Below are positions 36,750 to 47,231 of a stretch of DNA of 64,000 nucleotides, in pieces. Location of the stretch: positions 112,767 through 176,766 of the forward strand of contig CAWBWO010000005.1 of NCBI GenBank assembly GCA_963792445.1, written 5' to 3'. How positions within the stretch are numbered: position 1 is the stretch's first letter; every line of letters starts with the position of its first letter. This DNA comes from Rummeliibacillus sp963792445. Its GTDB lineage: Bacteria > Bacillota > Bacilli > Bacillales_A > Planococcaceae. The notes below the pieces were generated by a model that was given only the letters and a program-made list of their open reading frames with translations, ran no database searches and was not told the origin of the DNA. The position numbers were made by a program, and so were the translations under genes.

Positions 36750-38870
36750 CTAAACTCTTCCTACCAATTCCTTTATTTCACTCGATTCTTCATCATAGTG
36801 AATGATATCTCTATCCATTTTTTCATATTGTTTTAGGATCAAGGACTTCTCGACGATTTCTGCTATATCCAAAGCGTTAACTTCTTCTTCTTTTTCAGCT
36901 ACTTTTATCCCGTCCGTCATCATCGTTAAACAATATGGACAATTACTGCCGATGGTTGTTGGGTTTAATCGAAGTGCTTGTTCAGTACGTTCTACATTCA
37001 CTCGTTTGCCCTGTTTTTCTTCCACCCACATCATTCCTCCGCCTGCACCGCAACACATTGAATTCTGCTGGTTTCGTTCCATCTCAAGAACCTGGACACC
37101 AGGTATTGACTTGAGAATATCACGTGGGATTTCAAAGATATTATTGTATCTTCCTAAATAACAAGAATCGTGATAAGCGACCGTTTCGTGAACTTCGTTT
37201 ACTGGAATAATCCGCTTCTCTTCCAATAAACTCCAGATAATTTCAGTATGGTGGTAAATCTCTGCTTCCAGTCCGAATTCCGGATATTCATTTTTGAAAC
37301 AATTATAGGTATGCGGATCGATTGTTACTATTTTCTTTACATTATAGCTTTTAAAGGTTTCAATATTTTGCACGCATAGTTCCTGGAATAAGTATTCATT
37401 ACCTAATCGACGGGCAGTATCTCCTGAATTCAGTTCCTCATTTCCAAGAATGGCAAAATTCATTCCTGCCTCATGCATTATGTTGGCGAACGATTTCATA
37501 ATCTTCTGGCTTCTCATGTCATAAGATCCCATTGAACCAACCCATAACAAAATATCAAAGTCTTCTTTTTCTTCTACCGTCTTAACGATATCTTCAAGAC
37601 CTTCACGCCATTTCATACGATCGTTTCGGTTAAGCCCCCAAGGATTGCTTTGTCTCTCTATATTTTGCATGTATCGAGAAATCTCTCCTGGCATTTCACC
37701 CTGTGTCATAACTAAATAACGGCGTAAATCAATAATCTTATCGACATGCTCATTCATAACAGGACATTGGTCTTCACAGTTACGGCAAGTTGTACAAGCC
37801 CATATTTCTTCTTGTGTAACCACATCTCCGATTAAGTTTTCAGCTGGTGCTGCATGTCCTAAAGCGATTTGATTTGCCGTGGTCCCACTAAAGGCCATCG
37901 CCGGCACCCATGGGGAACGAGATGTAAGAGCTGCTCCTTTTTCAGTTAAATGATTCCGGAGATTTACAATTAAGTTCATTGGTGATAGCGTTTTTCCTGT
38001 ACCTGAAGCTGGGCACATATTTGTGCAACGACCACATTCAGCACATGCATATAAGTCGATTAATTGCTGTTGTGTAAAGTCTTCAATTTTACCTACACCA
38101 AACTCTTCAAGTTCTTCATCCTCAAAATTGATCGATCGAAGTTTCCCAACAGGTCCTACTTTTTTAAAGAACACATTGAACATCGCGAACAACTCGTGTG
38201 CTTGTTTTGATTGTGGGACAAATACCATAAAAGTTAGCACCGTAATCATGTGAACCCACCAAAAAGTATAGAACAATACACTGGCAACCGTTACATTAAT
38301 ACCAGTAAAGAGCATTGCAATAATTCCAGAAAAAGGTGCATAGAAAAGGTTTGGTTCATGCTCCACGAAGTCTTTCAAATCCAAGTGCCAATAAAATGGA
38401 AGATGTTAATGTGATTAAAGCAATAATTACAAACGCTGCTTTTTTGTCTTTCTTAATTGTAATCGCTTTAATTTTTCAATATATCGCCGATAAAAAGACA
38501 ACAATACCACACAACATCAGAAAATGCGCCCATCCTGCATAAAGCTAAAATATTTATGGGCTTCCCCGAAAGGAAATTCAAAGCCGATAAAAAAACCCTT
38601 TATAACGATTTCGATCAGTCCGATTTGAATAATAAAGAAACTATAGAATAATACAAAATGCATAACGCCGCTTTTCTTATCTTTAAACAATTTCTTTGAC
38701 CAAAAACATTCACCAACACTGTATTTATTCGTTCTTTAAGATTTGGCTCGAAATCTACTTTCTTTCCGAGTTTTACAAATATATATCTAGAATAAACAAC
38801 ATGGGATAAATAAATAGATCGCATATCCTACAATTGTTAAAAACACGAGAAAATTAATAAGCGAAAGCAT
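36750..38870 (-). pseudogene. FadF-like Fe-S electron-transfer membrane protein, broken N-terminus
   Basis: Probably passes electrons from ETF to the quinone pool. ATG 38870 follows AGGAGG and starts a nitrate-reductase-gamma-like helix region that changes frame several times before 38400. From 38384 on, 544 residues are continuous. They hold two 4Fe-4S motifs (CAECGRCTNMCP and CTTCRNCEDQCP) and two CCG domains (HDSCYLGRYNNIFE; SMCCGAGGGMMW), as in heterodisulfide-reductase D and Bacillus YwjF/FadF. It lies between etfA and acyl-CoA dehydrogenase, which fits this role. Confidence 0.8.
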
Positions 38871-38923
38871 AACTTCCTCCTAAAGATTAAATAATTTATA
38901 GGAATCTAGTTCCCCTTTATTAT

Positions 38924-39892
38924 TTAGACACCAACACCATCTAATATTTTTTTAAATTCTTCTTTCAATAACGGGACTACTTCAAAAGATCCCGACAATG
39001 CCATAATCTGCAACTTTGAAAATTGGAGCTTCTTGATCTTTATTAATGGCAACAATAATCTTTGAGTTTGACATCCCAGCCAAATGCTGAATAGCCCCAG
39101 AAATTCCACATGCAATATATAAATCCGGCGTAACTACTTTACCCGTTTGCCCAATTTGCATAGAATAATCACTAAATCGATGCATCACAAGCTCCACGAG
39201 AAGCACCAACAGCAGCACCTAATACATCCGCAAGTTCTTGCAGCGGCTTAAATCCATCTGCACTTTTTACACCCCTTCCTCCGGAAACAATAATCTTGGC
39301 CTCTGTTAAATCGACTCCACTTGAGGTTTTTTTCACGATTTCTTTAATCACCGTTCGAATATCCTTAATACGGTTGGGTGGAAATCACTTCTGTATTCCG
39401 GTTTGTATCTGCTTCCAAAATTGGAATGTTATTAGGACGAATGGTCGCAAATACTCTTGGGCTAATGGATTTTTTCTTTTGAAACGCTTTTCCTGAATAA
39501 ATGGGCCAAGTAAAAATAATTTCTCATTCTTCAACAGCCAAATCTGAAGCATCGGAAATAAGCCAATAGCAAATCTTGCTGCAACTCTAGGTGCTAAATC
39601 TTTTCCGATGGCTGTATGGCCCATTAAGATAATCTGGATTTATTGGATGAACTAATTCATAAACGCTTGCATGTACGCACTTGGTGTATATTGATCTAAC
39701 GGTTGATCTCAAAATAAATTGAGTTGCTCTTTGGTGTCCAATATCGCTGATTGTACTTGGGCATTACTGCCAAATATTGCTGCAATTATTTCGCCATCTT
39801 GAGCAACCGTATTGCTGCGGATAAGGCTTCCAAGGAAACATTTCGCATATTTCCATCTCTATTTCAGCCAAAACTAATACTTTATTACTCAT
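38924..39892 (-). pseudogene. etfA: Electron transfer flavoprotein alpha subunit, heavily frameshifted
   Basis: ATG 39892 begins MSNKVLVLAE. Downstream fragments in different frames match EtfA: AAIRLLKMA, GEIIAAIFGSNAQVQSAILD, the FAD-binding portion (SGVKSADGFKPLQELADVLG; QIGQTGKVVTPDLYIACGIS; HLAGMSNSKIIVAINKDQEA), and the end VVPLLKEEFKKILDGVGV. I count at least five single-base shifts in 970 bp. Paired with etfB immediately upstream. Product would carry electrons from the acyl-CoA dehydrogenase to the FadF-like protein. Confidence 0.8.
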
Positions 39893-39908
39893 TCCACTTT
39901 TCCTCCTC

Positions 39909-40655
39909 TTATATTACTTTTGCCTCTGTACGAAGTAGCTGAACTAATTCTTGACCTGTTGAGGTATTTCGCCTTTCAAAATTTTCCCGGTTCCTTTCTC
40001 AGGCGGTAAGAACAAATCATAATGATCGTTCGAGGTTGAATTTCTTCCGCATTTAAGTTAAATCTGATGCACTTACATGTTCAATCGGTTTCTTTTTGGC
40101 TTTCATAATTCCTGGTAGAGATGGGTAACGTGGCTCATTCAGACCTTGTTGGGCTGTCAAAAACGGAAGGTATGCTTCAATAATTTCCATATTCCCTTCC
40201 GCATCTCTTTCCACAATTGCTTTTCCTGATCAATTGTCAGTTTTGTCACAGTTCCTACATGTTAATATTTAATTTTCAGCAAAACGCTGAGCTACTTGAC
40301 CGGATCCATTATCAATCGACATATTTCCACCATAAGGTCATAAAAAGATCCTTAATAGGCTGCCAATACTTTGGAAAGAATATTCATCACCGAAAAGCGA
40401 TTCATCATCGACAAAGATCGCTTTATCCGCACCCATGCTAGCCAACACGTAAAGAAGTTCTTACCCTTCACGGTCCGACCGAGATCACTGTAACTTCTCC
40501 GCCCATTTTTTCTTTAAGTTCAACTGCTTCCTCAACTGCATATTCATCATAAGGATTGATGATAAATTTCACTCCACCATCAATGATTTGCCATTATCTA
40601 TTGAAATTTTTTCTTCTGTATCAAACGTTTGCTTCATAATCACAATAATATTCAA
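39909..40655 (-). pseudogene. etfB: Electron transfer flavoprotein beta subunit, heavily frameshifted
   Basis: TTG 40655 lies behind AAAGGAGGC and opens NIIVIMKQTFDTEEKI. Further frames give FIINPYDEYAVEEAVELKEK, EVTVISVGP, LASMGADKAIFVDDE and, near the end, NLNAEEIQP-like and ELVQLLRTEAKVI. This is the EtfB signature order. Several single-base losses and gains break it. First gene of the leftward etfB-etfA-fadF-acd-prpD unit and divergent from a LysR gene, likewise broken. Confidence 0.78.
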
Positions 40656-40761
40656 GGTTTTGCCTCCTTTTACAAAATTCAGAAAATTGATTGTTTTAAT
40701 ATCTAATTAAATTGTATAATATATCTATCAATAGAGAAAATCCAAAATTTTTAATGTTTAC

Positions 40762-40777
40762 CATAAATATTTTTTAT
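40762..40777. promoter_or_regulatory. Inverted repeat between etfB and LysR
   Basis: CATAAA and TTTATG arms flank TATT, 36 bp upstream of the LysR start in the divergent gap. The site resembles those upstream of the two paralogous LysR genes at 54.4 and 59.1 kb. Confidence 0.5.
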
Positions 40778-40812
40778 GATTCATATCCAAAAAAGATGAA
40801 AAGGGGTTCACT

Positions 40813-41674
40813 ATGGAGGAAAAAGACTGGTTGATCTTAAAGACACTCTACGAAGAAAAAAATATTACAAAGACGGCTGAAAAAGTTGATATAACCCAGC
40901 CTGCTCTTACTTATCGACTCCAGGCAATTGAACAGGAAATCGGGGCTAAAATTGTAAACAGAGGAAAAAAAGGAGTCGAATTTACGATGGAAGGGGAGTA
41001 TATCTATCGCTATGCAGAAAAGATGATCGTAGAGTTTCGCAATCTAAAAGAAACATTAAAAAATATGGATAACAAGATTCAAGGAAAATTGCGATTGCCG
41101 TTTCTTCAAGCTTTGCTTATGACCCATTACCTGCTATTTTAAAGGATTTTTTATCATTATATCCAGATGTGGAAGTGAACTTAATAACGGCGTGGAGTTC
41201 GGAAATCGTTCAACTAGTAAATAAGGAAGAGGCCCAAATACTCATTATTCCGCGGGAGCATCTATGGACGGAAGCAAAATAGGTCATCAGTGAAGAACCA
41301 CTATTATTGCTTCAAAACAAAAACTATCACTTGATCAATTACCACATATCCCACGTATTAACTACCAAACGAATATTGGTTAAAACAGATTATTGATAAT
41401 TGGTGGGATCAGCATTTCACAACCCCTCCATTGATTACGATGGACGTTAATCAAATTGAAATTTGCCGTAAAATGGTAGGCCATGGCTCGGCTATGCCAT
41501 CTTCCCAAGCCTTTCAATTATAGAAAACGAAGAAATCTATAAAATAAAATTATTAGATGAAAATAAAAATCCAATTATACGAAAAACATCGATTATCTAT
41601 CGACATGAAGCCATAAAAGCTTCTGTTGTAAAAGCTTTTTTGAGTTTGTTAAAATCAAGTTGGATCGTATTACT
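40813..41674 (+). pseudogene. LysR-family regulator, multiple frameshifts
   Basis: ATG 40813 behind AAAAGGGG. The helix-turn-helix (NITKTAEKVDITQPALTYRL) and the start of the effector domain are intact for 95 residues. The frame is then lost near 41095 and at several later points (FAYDPLPAILKDFLSLYPDV; VNLITAWSSEIVQLVNKEEA; NPIIRKTSIIYRHEAIK). It is closely related to the regulators at 54487 and 59189, sharing (E/D)EKDW and the NxTxAAExLxIxQPxLTYRL pattern. It should control the divergent etf unit. Confidence 0.8.
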
Positions 41675-41719
41675 TAAAATTCAACTCTTATAGATTTCAT
41701 TGTACTAAGGGGAAAAATA

Positions 41720-41766
41720 AAGATGCTGAGCGAACAAGAGGAAACTTGTTTACTCAGCATCTTTTT
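41720..41766 (+). terminator. Terminator of the LysR pseudogene
   Basis: AGATGCTGAG pairs with CTCAGCATCT, with a second short stem (AACAAG with CTTGTT) in the loop, followed by TTTTTC. Confidence 0.85.
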
Positions 41767-41769
41767 CAC

Positions 41770-42610
41770 CATCTACCTTCACTGTTAAAGACTTTTCATC
41801 AACTCTATCCGAGTTAATAAAATCAACTTTATATTTTTGAAAGAAATAGATTTCTTTCCTCTGGTCACTTAGCAGGAAGTACATAATGACATAATTTGAG
41901 GCGATTATTTTTAGACGTAGTCAAACATATAATGAAGAAGAGCTGTTCATTTTTGTCTTAAGAATTTATTATGTCTTTTTAGTTCGATTAAATCGTTACT
42001 AAAGATGGGAAATTCTTAACTAAGGTTCCTGAGAAAGGTGGATTGCCCATGTTTAGATTCAAACGCGTTAAAACACTTGTTTTACAATTGCAAGACTTTA
42101 TGACATTTTTACAGGAAAAGTACGCAAGGCAACTAGCTGAAATCGAGCAGCATTATCCCATCAAGTGGTATATCGAAATGAATAGCTATCGAATTTGGCG
42201 CTTCAACAACTTTGGCTTTTACACATTTAGGCGTTCAGCAACTATCCATTGGCTTTCTGGTGCAAAATATCGAAAAGGAAATTAACTCCAAGCAAATTAT
42301 TACGGACACTACACTTCTAAAGAATGTAACCGAATGCTTTGTTGAGTTTTTGTTTGCACGAGCTCAAGCATATGTACCAATCGAGTGAAGGCTTAACACT
42401 AAAAGAATATAAAAAGTCTAGTTTCATATAAATCCAATCCCATTAAAAGCAGGCAAATAGAATTGCCCTCGAAACGATAAAGCCGACATCCCTATAAATA
42501 CGATTTACTACACTTCATTTTAAACAATGGACATATCAATAACTACAACGAACACAATGGCAGCAAAGTCGTATTATCTCCAATAAAAAAGATTGATTCT
42601 ACATGCCAGT
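41770..42610 (+). other. Region with an unidentified, probably broken gene
   Basis: A frame from ATG 42049, behind AAAGGTGG, reads MFRFKRVKTLVLQLQDFMTF and continues about 75 residues. After a shift near 42200 the sequence ASTTLAFTHLGVQQLSIGFL, then EINSKQIITDTTLLKNVTEC, runs to about 42385. The helical, acidic/basic pattern could be the C-terminal half of a regulator, but I cannot name a family. The flanks 41770-42040 and 42390-42610 show nothing I can support. Confidence 0.35.
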
Positions 42611-42626
42611 CAATTTTTTTGCATGA

Positions 42627-43899
42627 CTAGCTAAAAAGTCCGACTTTGGATACTACGAAAATGAACCAAGAAACGATCGGGGCTAACACAACGAATACTC
42701 CACCAACAGCTTAAAGCTGCAAGAAGAATGTACGTTGTGGCATGCCTTGTACATTTGCAAGGTATAAGGAACCACCAGTCGTGAATAGGCAAATATCTAC
42801 TAAACTTGCTGATAATGAAATCGTAATAACTACACCAATTGTTGAAATTGTTGGATCTGGTCAAATCGGTGTTACCATAGGGAAGATTACACCTAAAATA
42901 CCTGTAGTTGAAGCAAACGCCGAAACAATACCACCATATAACAAGCAACTAATGAAATAATGTATGGATTACCAACTCGTCAATGATTGCTGTTACGTAT
43001 TCGATTGTTCCTATTTTACTTAGTACACCAATATACGTTACAACCCCTATACTAATAAGATTGTAGGCCAAGGCATTTTCTTTCGTAGGTTCTGGCTGAT
43101 TTTTGTGATTGCCAAATGCTAATAGCGCGTCTAACGTTAAGGCAACAAGCTCATGTTTAATTGGAAGACTAATACTAAGACTATTAATAACACTAAACAA
43201 GCTAACGTCATACCGCGGTATCAGTTTAAACCGTTATTTTCCGCTGTATCATACTTTAAAGCTAATCCAGACACGGTAACTAAATTTTCCGAGTTACGGA
43301 TAAGTTAATGCCACCAAATGCCACATAAACACCTAATGCAAACCATGGTTGAATAATAAAATCGCAACATATAACGCTATAGGAGAGGATGAAATGTGAC
43401 CAGTGGCTAATGATCCGTTTACGATAATACCGAATACGTTTAACGGCGAGAAGCTTCCGGCAACAATCCCTGACTGCATAACGACTACCATCATAATTGG
43501 ATTGATTTTATATTGGAAGGCTAATCGTAAACCAATTGGTGCTAATACTGCACAGACCGGAATTACGGATGTACCGATACTTGTTAATAAAAGTGCAATA
43601 AAGAATAGTACCCAAGGAATAAGCCCAATTTTACCACGTAATAAGCTTAACCCCCATCTTGTGATTAAATCGACTGTACCATTGTTTTCAATAATCGCGA
43701 AAAAGTACGTTACACCCGTAAGTAAAATAAATAGTTCTGCAGGGAAACTACTATAAATAGTCGTTAACTCCATGTTACCGCTTAATAGAAAAATTAAGAA
43801 TGATGCAATGAAACCTAAAACCCCTATATTAATTGAGAATAACGTACCAATTAAGAACATAATAGCGAGAAATATTATCGAAATTAATTCAATATTCAT
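42627..43899 (-). pseudogene. MatC/SLC13-like dicarboxylate carrier, multiple frameshifts
   Basis: ATG 43899 behind GGGAGG. The first 185 residues are intact: MNIELISIIFLAIMFLIGTL, SIGTSVIPVCAVLAPIGLRL and SGIVAGSFSPLNVFGIIVNG, the MatC N-terminal pattern of malonate/dicarboxylate carriers. The frame then shifts repeatedly. Fragments ALTLDALLAFGNHK, YNLISIGVVTYIGVLSKIGT and an ending near 42627 give the remaining helices. It follows the enoyl-CoA hydratase gene on the same strand and likely imported the acid used by that cluster. Confidence 0.75.
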
Positions 43900-44073
43900 A
43901 AAAAACCTCCCAGAATTTTAGTCTTAAAAACTTTTTCTACCCGACATAATTGATGCCCACTGTTTCTAAGTAACATATCCCCAGAGAAATACATGTGCAT
44001 CAATCGTTTTCAGAAACAGCATTAAGCTTTAGGTGATTTTAGTACTCAATTGGAATAACGACTTACATAAATA

Positions 44074-44879
44074 CTAGCGATTTTTCCAAATAGGTTTTCG
44101 CTTTTCATTGGATGCAGCTACACCCTCTAAACGATCCTCTGTCGGAACCGTACATTGTAAGCTGCTAAATCCAACTGATATGCCGTATGGAAGTCTACTT
44201 CAACACCACGGCTTACAGAAACTTTAGCAAGCTTTGTTGGAATTGGCGCACTTTCAACAATTTCCTTTGCGATTTCTAGTGCTACGTTTAACGCCTGGCC
44301 CTTTTGTGTAACTCGGTTCACCATGCCCCATTCGTACGCTAAATTTGCATCGAATAAGCGCCCTGTATAAATTAACTCCTTCGCTCGGCGAACACCAACT
44401 GCTCGCGCAAGGTTTTGCAATCCACCTGCTCCTGGTAAAATTCCTCGCTTAATTTCAGCTAAACCAAATTTTGCTGTTTCTGATGCGATAATGAAATCAG
44501 CCATTAATGCTACCTCGCATCCGCCACCAATCGCAAAGCCTTCCACTGCCGCAATAACAGGAACTGGAAAATCCTTAATAGCTAATGCTTTATCTTCTAT
44601 TAAATGATGCTGTTTTTTCCAATCTTCATTACTCATACCGTTTCGTTCTTTTAAATCACCACCGGCTGAAAATGCTTTTTCTCCTGCACCTGTAAGGACT
44701 ACACATCTTAAATTTGTATTATAGGCCTGTTCGCGGAAAAGCTCTAAAGTCTCTTTAATTAGTTGTGTGTTCATTGCATTCATGGCTTCTGGACGATTAA
44801 ATGTAACCACTAAAATCTCTTCATTTTCTCCAATGAACTCAGACTTAATCATTTCTAAATTTTTTAATTCGATACTCAT
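44074..44879 (-). CDS. Enoyl-CoA hydratase/isomerase family, C-terminal frameshift
   Basis: Adds water across an enoyl-CoA double bond. Both catalytic glutamates of the crotonase type are present (GGGCEVALMADF and GLAEIKRGILPGAGGLQNL), along with the oxyanion loop FSAGGDLKERN. ATG 44879 follows GGAGG. A base change near 44150 gives a premature stop at 44127. The next frame completes the usual ending (TVPTEDRLEGVAA, then NEKRKPIWKNR) at 44074. It lies after the HMG-CoA-lyase-like and CoA-transferase genes in one unit, so it may hydrate the CoA ester made by the transferase (itaconyl-CoA is one candidate). Confidence 0.88.
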
Positions 44880-44950
44880 CAAAGATCCTCCTTTTCATTG
44901 AATAATTAGTATATAAAAATATTATTATTTCGAACCGATTGTAGATGAAA

Positions 44951-45892
44951 TCAGACAATTTTAGCTAGAGGCAATCCTCCACTTCTTAAATGCCCCGGTA
45001 AGTCTCGTCCTACAATCTTTTCAGCTATTTCTACACATTCCAATAACTTTCCAAGATCAACACCTGTTTCAATCCCAAGACTTTCACATAGGAAGACGAA
45101 ATCCTCTGTAGCGATATTTCCTGCTGCTCCTTTAACAGCTGCAAATGGGCAACCACCTAAACCACCAATAGCTGATTCAAATTCTGTTATCCCCTCTTGA
45201 AGAGCAGCGTAAGCATTCGCACAACCTAAACCACGTGTATCGTGTAGATGTAACATAATGTCGATCTCTGGCCATTCATTTTTTATAGCATGAACAGTTC
45301 GTTTAATTTGTTCGGGATTTGCCCACCCCATCGTATCGCAAAGCTTCAATTTTCTTAATGCTTCTCCATTTTCTTCTAAAATGGACTTTGCTTTACGAAG
45401 AGTAGACATAACTCGATCTAATGAGATTACTCCTTCGAAATTGCAACCGAACGTTGCCATTACAGCAAATTGATCTACTGGAATACCAACTTCTTGATAG
45501 GAAGCTACCCATTGAGGAATAGTTCCGATCAATTCTTCTGCACTTTTATTGGTATTACGTTTAGCAAAAATATCACTGGCTGATATCGAGACTACACCAT
45601 CAATCGTAATATTTTGTTCAAGAGCTCTTTTTAAGCCCTTGACATTTAAATAGACTGATCGGTAGTTTACATTAGGTTTCCGATCAATTTTTGCAAGAAA
45701 TTCTTCTGCATCTGCCATATTTGGGACTAACTTTGGGTTTACAAAAGATGTTACTTCGATATTAGATATACCTGTTTGATTGATACGATTTACGAAATTC
45801 ACTTTGTCTTCCGTTGCAATCAATTGATCTTCAATTTGAAAACCTTCACGTGGACCAACTTCGTAAATTTCTACTTTTTTCGGTAAAGTCAT
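44951..45892 (-). CDS. Hydroxymethylglutaryl-CoA lyase-like enzyme
   Basis: TIM-barrel aldol lyase of 313 residues in the HMG-CoA lyase family, intact. Motifs are YEVGPREGFQIE (active-site Arg), VTSFVNPKLVPNMADAEEF, the metal-binding HLHDTRGLGCANAY and the signature loop GGLGGCPFAAVKGAAGNIAT. Cleaves a 3-hydroxy-3-methylacyl-CoA type substrate; HMG-CoA or citramalyl-CoA are possible. ATG 45892 follows a GGGAGG-type site that overlaps the end of the CoA-transferase gene; the longer start at 45907 is less likely. Its neighbours suggest a CoA-ester chain: activate, hydrate, cleave. Confidence 0.88.
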   Translation of the reverse strand: MTLPKKVEIYEVGPREGFQIEDQLIATEDKVNFVNRINQTGISNIEVTSFVNPKLVPNMADAEEFLAKIDRKPNVNYRSVYLNVKGLKRALEQNITIDGVVSISASDIFAKRNTNKSAEELIGTIPQWVASYQEVGIPVDQFAVMATFGCNFEGVISLDRVMSTLRKAKSILEENGEALRKLKLCDTMGWANPEQIKRTVHAIKNEWPEIDIMLHLHDTRGLGCANAYAALQEGITEFESAIGGLGGCPFAAVKGAAGNIATEDFVFLCESLGIETGVDLGKLLECVEIAEKIVGRDLPGHLRSGGLPLAKIV

Positions 45893-45896
45893 GTAA

Positions 45897-47111
45897 TTAC
45901 CTCCCAACTTTATCTAATAAGTCAACCACTTCATCAGCTAACAAAGCTTCAATTTGTTCATCTGTATAACCAGCTATTTCTTTTAACACTTCTTCACTAT
46001 GTTCCCCTAATAATGGTGGAACAGCTTGAAGCGTACTTCTCTCTTCATTAATAGATAGTGGCATATCAACTATTCTAAAATCTTTCACTCTACTATGCTC
46101 AACCTGTTTAATTAAGCCTAGAACATTTACTTGTTCGTCATCTAATAATTTATCAAGTGTATTGATTGGACTACACGGTACGCCACCGCCACGTAATAAC
46201 TCAACTAAAACATCTGAAGAAAACTTCTGTGTTTCTTGTTCTAGAAGATCGTGTAATTCGTAACGGTTGTTTAATCGCTCTCCGTTGGTTGAAAAACGCT
46301 CATCTTGAGGAATATTTTCAATTTTTAATACACTACATAATTTTTCAAATAATCGATTATTACCAGCTGCTATCATTACCCAGCTATCTTTGGTTTTAAA
46401 TGCCTCATAAGGAGAAATTAATGGCATTGCTGTTCCAAGCTTCTGAGGTACTTTTCCTGTTTCCATATAAGTAGATAATTGTAGACTTCCCCATGCTACA
46501 CCTGTCTCTAATAAGCTGTTAGTGACTTTACTGCCTTCACCTGTTATATTGCGCTTATATAGAGCTGCTAAAATGCCCATTGTTAACCACATACCTGAAC
46601 CCATATCATTGATAGATACACCAACACGTACTGGATCTTCTCCAGGGTTCCCTGTTACACTCATAATTCCTGTGTATGCTTGGATAAGAGGATCATAGCC
46701 CGGTAGAGTTTTCATTGGTCCGATTTCACCAAACGCACTGATTGAACCATATATAATAGAAGGATTAATTTTTGATATTTTTTCATAGCTTAATCCTTTT
46801 GCTTCAGCAGTTGTCGGCTTCATACTGTGAACAAAAATATCTACTTTACTAGCTAACTCATATACTAATTCAATTCCTTTAGGCTTACTTAAATCGATAC
46901 TGATACTTTTTTTATTACGGTTTACTGCCATAAATGCTGCAGATTCACCTTTCGTATTAACGTTTCCCCAATATCTTGTATCATCGCCATCTTTAGGTTT
47001 TTCTACTTTTATAACTGTAGCTCCTAAATCTCCTAATAATTGTGTAGAAAATGGTCCAGCTATATTTTGAGTTAAATCTAAAACCTTTAGTCCTGAAAGA
47101 ATCTCTGCCAT
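45897..47111 (-). CDS. Class III (CaiB/BaiF) CoA-transferase
   Basis: 404 residues, intact. Moves CoA from a donor thioester to a carboxylic acid. Family marks are LKVLDLTQNIAGPFSTQLLG, LGATVIKVEKPKDGDDTRYW, NRNKKSISIDLSKPKG, PGYDPLIQAYTGIMSVTGNP and VGVSINDMGSGMW with the catalytic Asp. Ends about 4 bp before the lyase start, so the two are probably translated together. Candidate acceptors are itaconate, citramalate or related acids; the sequence does not decide. AGGAGG precedes the ATG. Confidence 0.9.
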   Translation of the reverse strand: MAEILSGLKVLDLTQNIAGPFSTQLLGDLGATVIKVEKPKDGDDTRYWGNVNTKGESAAFMAVNRNKKSISIDLSKPKGIELVYELASKVDIFVHSMKPTTAEAKGLSYEKISKINPSIIYGSISAFGEIGPMKTLPGYDPLIQAYTGIMSVTGNPGEDPVRVGVSINDMGSGMWLTMGILAALYKRNITGEGSKVTNSLLETGVAWGSLQLSTYMETGKVPQKLGTAMPLISPYEAFKTKDSWVMIAAGNNRLFEKLCSVLKIENIPQDERFSTNGERLNNRYELHDLLEQETQKFSSDVLVELLRGGGVPCSPINTLDKLLDDEQVNVLGLIKQVEHSRVKDFRIVDMPLSINEERSTLQAVPPLLGEHSEEVLKEIAGYTDEQIEALLADEVVDLLDKVGR

Positions 47112-47231
47112 TCTATTTCCTCCTCTAATCTTTTATTTTTGACTTTTCTACTAATCTTTTAAATAATTTAATTAATATTCTGAATTTTAAAATTATTTTA
47201 TCTATTATATAAGATGATTTTATTATTCCTC

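Noticed and set aside
36802..37161. 119-residue plus-strand frame
   Set aside because: Antisense shadow of the FadF-like gene.
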